This document shows, one piece after another, positions 18,940 through 31,130 of a stretch of 64,000 nucleotides of DNA. Under the pieces are notes generated by a model. That model saw only the letters and a list, made by a program, of their open reading frames with translations. It ran no database searches and was not told the origin of the DNA. Source of the stretch: Brevipalpus yothersi (Eukaryota > Arthropoda > Arachnida > Trombidiformes > Tenuipalpidae); assembly GCA_003956705.1 (NCBI GenBank), contig QZCP01000036.1:60930-124929 (forward strand). Reading direction: 5' to 3'. How positions within the stretch are numbered: position 1 is the first letter of the stretch; each line of letters opens with the position of its first letter. Both the position numbers and the translations under genes were made by a program.

Positions 18940-21900
18940 TTATCGCCATCTGGAATTGAATGAGGATTCAATTTTTCTTCCATTCACAGGCACCTGAGTA
19001 CGATAATTTTCATCCAAATATGAAAAATCACCAGTTTTGGGTGATATAACATTTGTCCTCTCCTTACGGAATGTATCCTCCTGCTCTCGTCCAATGTTGA
19101 CTGGTTGAGCCAAAATTATCCATGTAACCACCTCCGAGCATGGTGGTGTAGTGAGGGATCCTCGATAACGGTAAAAATTTTTCTTATTTTTTGGCATCAA
19201 TTTGTCCAAATCAATTCCTGGTAATTCGGTTGCATCACCATAAATTGGAACTTTTTGGATTGAGTTGATCAATGTTTGGAGAGACTCATTTTCCTGATCT
19301 GAATGCTGTTGTTGAACGAAAGTTAAAACCAAACATTAATAAAGATGAACAGGAGATCATGCAGTCTGATCGTTTTCGAAAAAGGTATGTGATGTCACGA
19401 ATTCTGGGTTCATAATTTATATCTTACCCTGAAAAAGACAGCCACAACCACCAGACCATCACTTTTATTTAGGCAATGATCAAAACTTTCATATTTTTTG
19501 TTATACAGAACGATATGCATCTGAAAAAAATGAAAATAAATAAAATTGATGCTCCCATTAATCAGTCTCCCAATTTGATGGGTCCAATGGTTTCGGATAA
19601 AATAGAGAATCAGAACGATAATCCAGGATGAAGAATGTATCACCGAAAGTTCTTGGCATTTGAACTTCAGGCAAAAGAGGAATATCCCTGTTGATCAACT
19701 GTTAATCATTATTCTACTTCATTATACACAATTCGAGTGGTCTATTGAGTGAGGATTTGTTGGTAGAGAAAGATTATTGATGAGCTAAGATGTTGGATAG
19801 AAAATTGTTCCTAGGGTTTTCCTAGACCTAGTCCATACTGATGAGGTTTATGCCCTCATGCTTCCTATTCTAGCGTAAACAAATATCATGGGAAATCGTA
19901 AGAAGATTGATCATAAGCTTTTCATCAACATATATATACCTCTAGTGGATAAAAGTTGGAATCCACCGAATGTTCGGAGCCTATTCCGCTATTTTTTCCC
20001 CAATGAAAATGAAGCTGCTCGAAAACGTAAGTATTATTCCAAACCGCTGATCCAGTAACCGAAGGTCTTTCGCCTCCCTGTAATCCCAAGTGAACTGTGT
20101 GTGAAGATAAAAAGATGAGAAATGAAAATGTGGGATCAGATGAAGGTGAAAAATGAGAAATGATGAGTCAAATGTGTTACAAATATGATATATTCATCAA
20201 GATATTCGATTTAAACGTGAAAAGATGTGAGAATTCTGAAAAATGCTCTAAAATACCAAATGAACTCAACTGCACCCAAAATCTGGTATAATTTGACATC
20301 AAACACAAATACAAATTAATCCTTTCAAGTTCATGATCATTCGGATTAAAGGCAAATGAACCGCATTAAAAGTTCTAATTAGTAAACTTCACCGCCAAAT
20401 GATCTGAACTTTTCTCGGAAACGATAGATCATTGAACTATAAGGGTATGCTTGCTTAAACATCTACATAATGATTAAAATCAGGATCAAAAGTTTAATAA
20501 AAAGGTTCTAATTTGAACATGAGTGCCATGAGTTCGAAATTAGCTCAAATTAGATGATTATATTTTTTATTATTCCATCTGTCAGAAGTTCGGTTTTGAG
20601 AAAGAACAAGGCCATTTCTTATTGTCCCACAAGAAGTTTGCTATTTTTGATCATTCAGATTTGCCAAATTCTACTCTTTCAAAGCCCAAACAGCCCAGTA
20701 AAAGCATTTCCATGTAAATTCACAGACTAACTGTTTCTTACTGAGTTAAGTTTTCGATTGTACTATTGAACTTCCGAATGGACCAGATTCACTCGTTGAG
20801 AGGCGAATATTCAGATTCAGTATAATAAATTCTCCGTTTTTTTATGGTAGGTTTCCTTTTTTATACATTCTTATCTTCTCTATCCTCTTCTCCAATTCTA
20901 AGAAACTCTCCAACTGAACCATTCAACCACTTCCTCACATGATTTTAGCCAAACTATTTTTCTATTCATGTATAATTTGACAGCTATGGTGGTGATAGAT
21001 TGGTGTCCCTTCCAGTAGGAAAACCATCGGGGAAGACAATTCTTTCGAATTTCATGGTGAAAGTATACGAATTTTGTCAAGAGAAGGATGCTGAGCATGG
21101 AAACTTTCCATGTCTTCTACCTACTAAATCACCGAGAATAGCTCGTGTTTGCACTTTTTATTCGCACAAAAAAGTATGAAAGGAAGATTGGAACAATCAA
21201 TTCAAATAATTTTTAGACTTGCGTAAACAATTCTGGATAAAAATAGTTGCTTTGCATTCAAAAATAACATTTACACTCGTAAAAGCTGGGACTTTTGATC
21301 AAGAAATCCAAAATTTCCATGTATGAGAGGCACAAACTCAGATAGGAATGATATTTTCACACTTGATTGTGAAAAATAAAGATTCTAACTGATATTTTTT
21401 GATTTTTTATGAAACTTTTTGTTGAAATAAACTTAAGAATAGAAAAATTACGAGCAAAATGAATTCATTAGATTGATTTTAGGTGAACAAAGTTTCCAAC
21501 TGAGTTTGCGAGTAATTAATTAGAATTGCAAAAGCGACGTTTTGAAAAATGAAAATTGTGTCATTTGGGTTCTCATTTCATTGGTTATTGAGGATGGAAT
21601 TCAGAAAACAAATTGCTAAATGGAATCATTCCAACTATGTCCACTCAAATTTTCACACTCTATTTAGAAAGCTATGAGTCTAATAAATTGAGGAAAACAA
21701 CAGAAAGGAATGTAGCCGCAAATCTTGAGATCTGAATTGAAAACTGACCCAATTCTGATTTCAGGAAATAAGCAACAGAACCTAATCTATTGCAATTGTT
21801 CCACATGAGCTCTTTGAAATATTTACAGCTATTTGTAATATGAATATCACTATCATCTCCTCTTGTTCTAACCAGAGAGAAGAACATGTCAAACTTATGA

Positions 21901-23783
21901 CTACCAAGATTGGTTTATGGCATACTTATAGTTATTCTACCTCGACATTTTCTGTTCTTCTTCTTTCACTTGATCTATCCATTGGGACATCAGCAAAACA
22001 GTCCACAAGAGACTGCTAAACAGTAAGAGAGTGAAGGAAATACGAATCCTCACATCGGATGGCAACTTGATTCTGGTTATTTCGAAAATCCGATTATCAA
22101 GATAGAAAAAAAAGACGGAATAAAACAATCTACTTGTACCATTCAATAGTTTTCCCAGATGTTGGTATTCCAAGTCATCAGGCTGTCATGAAGACACTTT
22201 TCGAAGCAAATCACGATTGAGAGTGAAAAAAACAGATTCTCGAATGAATCGTAATCAATATCATGGATCAAATTAATGATCATTCAGTTCATGTGCTCTG
22301 TTCTATTTTCTCCATCATTTTCGTTCACTTTATCCATCTCAATTTTGGGGAATTTTACGCAAAGAAGATTCTCTTCACCATTCACAAAACTGATTTAACA
22401 ACGAACTAGAATGTTCTCAAAGAATGATCAATTCAATTAAGAAGAGAACCAAAAATAAACCATGAATCAAAAGAGAACAACAACAACGAATTTCTCACGG
22501 AATCAAATAAAAGTTTGAATATGAAGCTTTTATTCCTCTTAAGACTCCAGAATATTCTAGTAATTAATTATCGGTATTATATGTATGCAGAGAGTGTTAA
22601 GTCCTCTTTTCTTCCTATTCTAAGAGAGATGATTTTTTCCCGTGTCTTCTTCTCGAACTTTCCAACATACTGAAATTCATTTATTGGTAAACTGTTTGGG
22701 TGAAAAATTAGACAGCTCCTAAGTATTATTGAAAGGAATTAAAGGAATAGAGAGCTGAGAAGATTAAGAATTCTTAGAAAAAATGCTTAGGACGAAATGA
22801 AGAGAATAAATAAGCTTTAAATGAAAGTCATTTTCAACCCATTTTTATCCATGCATACTAGTATGATTTTTTTGACTCTTCATGGTCGAAAAATTTCTAT
22901 TGAAGGTTATATCCATAATTATGATACAGGAAAAAGGGATAAAATTAGCAAGAAGAAGATTTGTACAAGAAAAAACCACCGATTTGATGATTTTTTAGGC
23001 TCAACTGTTCCAAATTAGGAAATGCATTCAGGCAATACGGAACGAATACACGAAGTCTCTACATTCAAATAGATTGATTTTCTCAAGAGTACCGGTAAAA
23101 TTGTTCACCAAACGGAAAAATAAGACATATTAATAATACTCACCAGTATGTCCGTTATTTTCGATAAATGCATGATAGATTTTTCCTGAGAAGCCAGACA
23201 TTTCCAAAATTAGACTCTCATCTCGAATGACATTTTTGCTGTCTATATTAATTGGTGATTGATAGTCTCCACTGCATTTTGGATAATCTCGAGCCCAATT
23301 TTCTATTCCTATTGGAAGAAAAACGGTATCTCAAAGTTGCGGATAAAAAGAACCAGGACCCATATCTGACTCTTAGAGGGCCACTCTTGTCTAGAATTTT
23401 TTGAAAAAGTAACGGTGGATCTAGCTAAATTGAAATCGAAATAAATTTCGTTTTACTCACCATCATCTGAGTCATCATAGCTCCATGATGAGTTATGAGC
23501 TGGAATTGCACGACTAATTGTGGTGGGAAATACTCCTGGTAATTATGCGGGAATATTTGGAATAGGAATAATACAAGAGAATGAGAGAAAGAGAAAATAT
23601 TTGAGATTAATTTTTCTTACTTCCACCTCTCTCTTGGATGAAATGTGAAAATGACAAATATTCAGACACAGAACACTCAATTTACAAATATTAACTAGTG
23701 ATAATTATACACATTCGCTTACCGCCTCGAGCGCGTTTTGTGATGAGTAATTTGGCTATCAGGAACATCAACGAAATGTTCAT
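18940..23783 (-). CDS. Secreted alpha-carbonic anhydrase, 6 exons
   Basis: Catalyses reversible hydration of CO2. Minus-strand exons 23723-23783, 23461-23535, 23144-23308, 19940-20094, 19428-19520 and 18940-19305 all join in phase to give 304 residues. The N-terminus (MNISLMFLIAKLLITKRARG) is a short, weak signal peptide. Then come SWSYDDSDDGIENWARDYPKC and QSPIN, the start of the alpha-CA fold. Zinc ligands are His129 and His131 (QLHFHWG) and His154 (MHIVLYN). The proton-shuttle His is His99 (NNGH), and LTTPPC at 234-239 supplies the active-site Thr. Cys in DYPKC and TPPC would form the disulfide usual for secreted members. All catalytic residues are present, so it should be active. The third intron, 3049 bases, is far longer than the others and holds a probable nested gene. 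Confidence 0.92.
20976..21179 (+). other. Coding-like open frame antisense within the carbonic anhydrase intron
   Basis: Opens after a stop at 20973 and runs 67 codons to a TGA. It reads GGDRLVSLPVGKPSGKTIL and later EFCQEKDAEHGNFPCLLPTK. There is no start ATG at its head, though a possible acceptor (TTTGACAG) precedes it. No family is recognised. It could be an old gene or transposon fragment, or chance. Confidence 0.2.
21672..22182 (-). CDS. Probable nested gene, partial: unknown membrane protein
   Basis: Two minus-strand segments inside the third carbonic anhydrase intron look like consecutive exons: 21941-22182 and 21672-21867. The first follows an AG acceptor (CATGACAG) and ends at AG|GTAGAA in phase 2. 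The second follows TTCTCTCTGGTTAG and begins in the matching phase. The intron between them is 73 bases, the size usual here. Together they encode about 145 residues with a hydrophobic span (ISFTLLLFSSLLWTVLLMSQ), a cytoplasmic-looking acidic stretch (QVKEEEQKMSR), and KYFKELMWNNCNRLG. No start codon was found, so at least one exon is missing from the model. No family is recognised, and it could be a decayed gene. Confidence 0.4.
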
Positions 23784-24543
23784 GATGAAATGATATGTTT
23801 ATTGGCTCTGCGTGTTAATATGGCAAAAAGTGTGTATGTATGTATATATGTATTATTCTGGACAGAGAATTCTCAGTTGCCAATGGTGTCATTCAATAAA
23901 GAGAGAAAGGGAGAAAGAAAGAGTGAGAGAGAAAAAATTGTCAACAAACACAGATAGAATGGAAAATACTCTAATGATTTTACACCGAGAGGATCATTGA
24001 AATAAGATGAAGCAATTCTTTCACCGACAGATTTTCTCTTTCTATCTTCCTCTCTCTCTCTTTCGCTACACTAATACCGATCATCATGATCGTCATGAAG
24101 TCGTTATCATTTGTTCATATTGGATGATCATCATTATCCGAGAAGCAAAAATGACAGCAATCAAGATGAGAGCAAGAGAAAAGATGAAAAGAGCAAAACA
24201 GATTTATCATAGATCAACAAATTACACTTTTCCATCCACAGGTCAAAAGCATTACAACTTTTTTCTTCTCTCTCTCTCTCTCTCTGTTTCTCTTTCTCTA
24301 CACCAAGAGACATTACCACTGATTTCTGTATATGTTCTCGTGATCCTCTCTCTTTTCCACCGTGATCATCGGCGCTGATTTGTATCATCATCCATGGTTG
24401 GGGATAGATTTTTTTCCTCTCTCTCCAGTCTGTCTATCTTCCGATGTCTATGGCTTTTCGAAACCATCTCCATCCAGCACTCACTGGACTGAAACGTGTA
24501 TGATGAATGCTAGAATAAATGGTCACACATCAGTCATCGTGAT

Positions 24544-24548
<5 letters not shown>

Positions 24549-24629
<81 letters not shown>
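24549..24629. repeat. (GA)n microsatellite
   Basis: About 80 bases of perfect GA on the plus strand; marks the right-hand edge of the gene island. Confidence 0.98.
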
Positions 24630-24633
<4 letters not shown>

Positions 24634-25876
24634 ATGATGGAGAAGAAAAACTCAGAGAAGAAGGATGTGAATTCTCAAAGCAGATCATCATCAACATCAC
24701 CGACAGCTGTAGAAGCAAATAGTCTCCTTGATGAGCTCATTGTTTTTTCTCAGAGAATTGTCATGATCATGATAATGATTTTCCCCTCTCTACATGATGG
24801 AAAATTCTCTTCCCAAGATAACTTAATTAAGGTTAACCTAACCACAAAATTCGAATTCAGACTGAGGATTAATTTGAATTCTCTACGTTATATTCGCATT
24901 TGAGCTACTATTGCCTTGGCGCTAGTTCGAGTTGCCTAAGAACTTCGATCGAATGGACACAAATCGATAGATTTCGAAATGTTATCGACTTCTATTTGCC
25001 AGATATCAATCTCTTTTATTCATTTAGAAATGTTTCATACAAACACATGACATGGATCTCATGGTGAAAATGTTTGCTGATGAATACAAACACATTTCGA
25101 AATGTTATCAATGATAATGATTGTCTATTATCAATGTCATCAAGTATGTAAGATGTATTTCCGTTACAAAATCAATTTCAACTATTTCCGATTTCATTTC
25201 CTAGAATTCAATCCTTTCTTCTTCTGATACCAGATTTACAGTTATCTTTATCTTTTTCTCAATCTTGTCTCTTGGAGTGTATCTTGCCACCACAAAACTC
25301 TGATTTCAACATCAGATTTTATGATGATAATGATCAAATTGATACCCGCTCGGCTGACTTCAAATAGAATTAGAACACAAAATTGAAAATATTTTTGCTC
25401 CTCTGTATCATCTCGGTATCTTTCCTTCATCTTTCTTCTCTTTATCTTCTTTCTCTTTTCTCATCTTTCTCTTCCTTATTCGATTTCATGATTGTAGACA
25501 GAATCACCACTGTATGATGGGAATATCGTTCTTTTACGACTGAAAGTAACTATTATCTAGGATGATGATGATTTATTGTTACCACCCAAACAAAATCTCT
25601 GTGATATATGGATTCATAACTCAAGATCGTCACAGAGAAAAGAATTTTGCTGGATGGAAGAAAAAATGAAAAAAAAATATACGCCAAACTCAGAATAACC
25701 GTAAAAGAGAATAGAAAAAAAGAGGGTTGAGAAGATGGCTTGAAAGCCCTTGAAATGCATGTATTCCATGAATTATGCTACCACAAACATATTGCTTGAA
25801 TTATTCTAGAATTGAATTCTTCAATCGTCAGCAGTCAAACTGTTTTGAAGTTCAAGGAAAATGTACAATAAGTCAG

Positions 25877-25878
<2 letters not shown>

Positions 25879-25922
<44 letters not shown>
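25879..25922. repeat. (CT)n microsatellite
   Basis: Perfect CT tract of about 44 bases. Confidence 0.97.
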
Positions 25923-25926
<4 letters not shown>

Positions 25927-26773
25927 CGAACTTTTTTCTTTTTCAGACACAGATACAACTGGCTGCTTTATATTTCGATAATCTTTCTCAAGAACTTTGA
26001 CAATCTGAGAGAGAATAAAGTGAAAAAACTTCTGGCCCATAGTCCATTGTGGTATGCTTGTCTTCCATTGAGGAACCTCTGATATGGGTTATTGTGTTGG
26101 AATCTTGGTAGTAAATTCCTCTATTCTGAACTCAAGCTGGAACAACAATAGAGCTAAAAATAGAATTGCTGAGAAAATCTTTAATTTTCTCTCAATATTC
26201 GTTCACAATGGAGAAATATGAAGTGGAGTGAATTTTGGACAAATATTTTCTCAAACGAATCATACATGAATCTGATCGATTTGACTCCAGGTAAGAAAAT
26301 AGAATAGAAATTGACCGATTATGGGTTCAAGAACTTTCATATTCATCTTTCTGATCATATTTCTCATACTTAGAATTTCACATTCACCATTTGAGACATT
26401 TATTGAAAAAACCTGTGAGAATTGGTTGTTTATCCATGAAATTTGAGAGCCAAGTCAACAAGATTATATCATCACACAGCTTCTGCCAGTTTTTTCACTC
26501 AATTTCTTCTCCTCTTCACTAACCATCATTTAGGGATCAAAAATCTTGAGTGAATCAATGCCAGATATACCCAGAGAACATTCTTCAGATGGTTTCCATG
26601 AAGTAAACATACACTCATACACACACCTCACATGACCTTGAAGTGTCTACTGCAATTCCGTTATTCCACTCTTATATCGTACTTTGACCTTAAGTAAATT
26701 GGGCAATGATAATGTTCACTGTCAGTATCTAAAAGATAGGAGAAAGAGAGATGAGGATGAAACAGAGAAGAGA

Positions 26774-26778
<5 letters not shown>

Positions 26779-26841
<63 letters not shown>
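26779..26841. repeat. (GA)n microsatellite ending at an assembly gap
   Basis: GA tract that runs directly into the N run, so its true length is unknown. The sequence right of the gap is not GA. Confidence 0.97.
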
Positions 26842-27286
26842 NNNNNNNNNNNNNNNNNNNNNNNNNNNNNNNNNNNNNNNNNNNNNNNNNNNNNNNNNNN
26901 NNNNNNNNNNNNNNNNNNNNNNNNNNNNNNNNNNNNNNNNNNNNNNNNNNNNNNNNNNNNNNNNNNNNNNNNNNNNNNNNNNNNNNNNNNNNNNNNNNNN
27001 NNNNNNNNNNNNNNNNNNNNNNNNNNNNNNNNNNNNNNNNNNNNNNNNNNNNNNNNNNNNNNNNNNNNNNNNNNNNNNNNNNNNNNNNNNNNNNNNNNNN
27101 NNNNNNNNNNNNNNNNNNNNNNNNNNNNNNNNNNNNNNNNNNNNNNNNNNNNNNNNNNNNNNNNNNNNNNNNNNNNNNNNNNNNNNNNNNNNNNNNNNNN
27201 NNNNNNNNNNNNNNNNNNNNNNNNNNNNNNNNNNNNNNNNNNNNNNNNNNNNNNNNNNNNNNNNNNNNNNNNNNNNNNNNNNNNNN
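26842..27286. other. Assembly gap (445 N)
   Basis: Run of N. Reading frames that cross it are meaningless. Confidence 1.
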
Positions 27287-28394
27287 TGATCAGTGAGCTA
27301 AGGAATTTCATGACAAAGATGAAGTGAAGAAAATGGGTTCTCTCTTTTGCTATCTATCTGGAAAAAAGGACCACAAAATGCGTCAGGAAGAGGTGATCAA
27401 GCAGAATCTTACAGCTTCTTTGTTGTCTGTTTCTTTTCTTCGATACTTTAGCTAAACCAAGCGTGCATCTGTATGTGTGCATGTGTGTGTGTGTCAGTAT
27501 TTCACTTGATTGAGCGAGCCAGTTTTACTCTTTATCTTTACAACCAAAGTCAGAGTAACGGGATAAGCAAAAGCCTGATGTGGCCAGTTTTTCACCATTT
27601 GATGCAAGATTTTTTTTCTACCTTCTAGGCATTTTGACAGCTAAAAGAGGAACTTTTTTTCCTGTAACCAAAAAAAGAGCACGAAACACATAAACACTTA
27701 CACAAAAAATTTCGCCAATCGATATCTGTTGAGCTTGTACGAAGCCCATTCAGAATCATTTTACTCCTCTTCTTCTTCCTCTCAGTTGATGCTCATTCGA
27801 AATCAAACTGTGTGAGGTGAAGTTGCTGAAAAAATTGTTCACCTCACGATCAGCAAATACTTTGGCTAGGTCCTGTTCAATTTGAATTAGAATGAAAAAA
27901 AGTGTGTACGAAAAAAATCTACAAAGAAGAATTCTGAGGTCAAATGTCGGTGGATTGAAATAGAGTTAAGCCAATTCAATAGAAAATTTGATTCAATCCA
28001 TCTTACACAGCAACTTCTAGTTTATTCGTCATCTCAACTCATCTTTATTCCCAAATATTCTCACAACATTATAAGAGAAGGTTTTCATCGAGAATAAAAT
28101 GGTTTCCATTGGTTGATTTCTCTCTCTCTCTATCTTTTCTTCTATTCCATTCCATCTTATCCATGAATGCTCTACGAATTGGCTGTCCAGTTCTTATTGG
28201 TCTTTGACCTGGAACTATCTAGGCTCATTACCCTGATAAGTTGGCATCTATTCCCGCTTTTATATTTGACTCTCTTTTTTATCTCTTCCTTCATGCTCTG
28301 AGAATTTTTCTTCTCTTTTTTGACTCTCTTCTCTCTCTCTCTCCATCACCATCTTCTCTCTTCATTCTCTTTCTTCCATCCTGTTCTATTTTTC

Positions 28395-28396
<2 letters not shown>

Positions 28397-28454
<58 letters not shown>
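28397..28454. repeat. (CT)n microsatellite
   Basis: Perfect CT tract of nearly 60 bases. Confidence 0.97.
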
Positions 28455-28459
<5 letters not shown>

Positions 28460-29668
28460 AAGGATCAGAAGAGGAGATGATATTTTGTTGAATTTATCCA
28501 CTGAGCCACTCATGGAAGCAAACAAACAACAATCCATCGACAGAGTAAAGTACGATTTTATTTTCTCAAAGCTCATCTCGACTTGGATGCTCCATGAACA
28601 CATCAAAGTGAACTAGATCAGAGAGGAGAAAATAGATGAAGAGAGAGAGAGAGAAAAAAGTATTCAAAAACCATCATCCATTTTAACCCTACACGCACAC
28701 AGATGATGATCATAATTCTCCTTCTCTCACAAGTGTCAAGTATTAGTAATAGAAGGCAAATCTGGTTCCTTCATCATTCTGGCTCTTTGAAAATTTATCC
28801 TCTCTCTGTCTTCCTTCCTCTTCCGTGCTCCAAGTATCAAGTTCAAAGTCGACAGAGAAGATGAAAATAAAAGCAAATTGCTCGCACTTTCTCTAAATCA
28901 TCCATTATCATTCAGATAAATGGGTAAAGTAGAGGATGGAACAAACAAGCCATCAATGAACTCATGAAATGGTAAATTTTTCATCAAAAATCCAGACTAC
29001 AAATTTTTCACATTTCAATTTTCAATCAAACCTCTCATTGATCCTTCATTACTCATCTATTTATGTTTATTATGATCACCTCAATTCTCTAGGATCTCCT
29101 TGAATATATGATTTCCTCTGGAAGATGAAATTTTTCTCTCTCTTCCTCTCTAATACTAGGAAAAATTCGGTTAGAATTCTTATTCCAAAGACTTTTTCCA
29201 CTCCAACAAAAATTTTTCGAAATTTGAAAGACAAATCAGCTGATGATCATCGATCTTTGATACTATATTCTGATTATGCCATCATTTCCAAATTGTTCGA
29301 AACTAGCTCTGTTTGAGTTTTCATTCATGTAGAACAACTCATTCCTATCGAAAAGTAACTTCTTTTGAAGGGACTCTGTTAATCAGAATCTTTTGTAATA
29401 GCAAGCTCCAAATGTACCAAATGAGAAACGGTGTCAGTTGTTCCCGCCATTTATTAAGTATCTCTCTTTCTCTCTATCTATCTATCTAATGTTTCTGTCT
29501 TGTATAAAAGCGTTGGTCATTCATGGTAAGTGGCAAAGACAATAGTAGCAAGAGGCTGATGATAGTTTTGCTGGTCCATCCTGGAATCCATTCAACAAAC
29601 GTACATTTGCCAGAGATACCATCTCATGGTCAAGGTTGATTGTAGGTCCAAAAAGAGAAAGAAAGAAA

Positions 29669-29671
<3 letters not shown>

Positions 29672-29722
<51 letters not shown>
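29672..29722. repeat. (GA)n microsatellite
   Basis: Perfect GA tract of about 50 bases with a GAAA-rich left flank. Confidence 0.97.
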
Positions 29723-29725
<3 letters not shown>

Positions 29726-30872
29726 GAGGAAATGATGGTCATAGCTACAAACAAGAGTCCGAGATTGAGCTCAAGTGACTTCTTTTCCTTCCCTATTTTT
29801 CTGAGTCTATGTTCAAATTCCATTATTCTCTGGGAATATTTTTCTTTCCGAAAGCTGTTTGCCGAGAAAGTGTTCATCAAGAAATGTTTATTTCATCCAG
29901 GGCAAAACTTTTTCCCAAAATACTATGGACTCAGACAGACGAAAGTTAGCAAGTTGATCCTCAAAAATGGCAGCTTATTTCGATTGTCTCTATTATCGTT
30001 CCTTTCTTTCAAGTGTTTAGAGTTAAAGTATATATGATATCGAAAAAATTGAGTCAATTCATGGGTTTTTGGGTTTCACCACTGAACATTTTATGGCTAC
30101 TGATCAACTGATCTAAAAGTGATTGAGAATTCCAGATTGAGTATAGTGTATTACTGGTCATTGAGGATCATCGAGTCTTGTAGAAAGAGGTAGATATCTG
30201 ACCGAAAATATTCGAAGAATCAAATAGAATCTTCCCACAGTTCTTAATGCTGTCATAGAGATGATCAGAACGATATTCTTTCTCGATCAAAATTCAAAAT
30301 CCAGTTATCATGGTTCTGAGCTTTTACAAATTTTGTTGGTAGATTAAGTTTCACCTCACCAGAAACAACGTTTTTCGATTTCCTTATCTGACTCACAATA
30401 TGAATTCTGAAATTTGAAAATGTCTCCTTAATAAGATGCTAAGTCATGTCAATCCTCACCATTCAGTCTGCCTCAATGTGTTCAGAGATCAATCATAATA
30501 GTCTGAAGCCATCATATTCTTAGAATAAACCTTCCCAGAAAAGTCTCGAAAATCTGAACAGATACTTACAACTTAAAGGTCAAAAATCGAGTGCTAAAGG
30601 TTCTGAGGAGCTATCTGACGTTTTTCCAGCCAAAAAGGGAAAAAGAACGCAATTTACACACGCAGACGCGTAAGGTTGGCTAAAGGAGCATTCCTTGTTC
30701 TAGAGCTCAGTGCTATTGAACAGTATTATCAGACTGAGTCAAAAATAGTAGTTCTATTAGGGATAGAGATTAATGGAAGAATTCTGAAACGTTAGTTTGA
30801 TTGCAAATCCTCAAAATCCTTGTTATTCATCCTTCAAGTAGCTTGAGGTTGATAAATTTTGAGGAAAAACAT

Positions 30873-31130
30873 TCAAATTTGTTTTTCGAGTGAGAGAGAA
30901 ATCGTTTTCCTCACAACAGTGAAAGTGTATTCGAACTTTCTATTGTGATTTTCTACGGGAACTTCATCACCAATAAAACTTGCATAGTTCTCATTCTCAT
31001 CAACGATAATCTCACTCCATTGAGTATTGTACGTTAAAGCTTCACATATTATATCCTTTACACTGACATCAGTTTTTTTCACACAGATAATCGTAAGTTG
31101 AAAATTTAAATCATTTACATAATCATTCGT
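30873..31130 (-). other. Isolated coding-like segment, possible last exon
   Basis: On the minus strand an AG (TTCAATTAG) at 31131-31133 is followed by 85 open codons to a TGA. It reads TNDYVNDLNFQLTIICVKKT, then SVKDIICEALTYNTQWSEII and FEYTFTVVRK. Composition is mixed and protein-like rather than repeat-derived. No companion exons or polyadenylation signal were found and no family is recognised, so it may be a gene remnant or chance. Confidence 0.28.

Larger units (their letters stand above)
23784..30872. other. Gene-poor, microsatellite-rich stretch with a sequence gap
   Basis: Upstream of the carbonic anhydrase start I see no supported gene for about 7 kb. The stretch holds GA and CT tracts listed separately and a 445-base gap. 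Open frames are translations of repeats or lack splice context. Confidence 0.55.

Noticed and set aside
26661..27311. Long open frames spanning the N run
   Set aside because: The unknown bases keep the frame open artificially.
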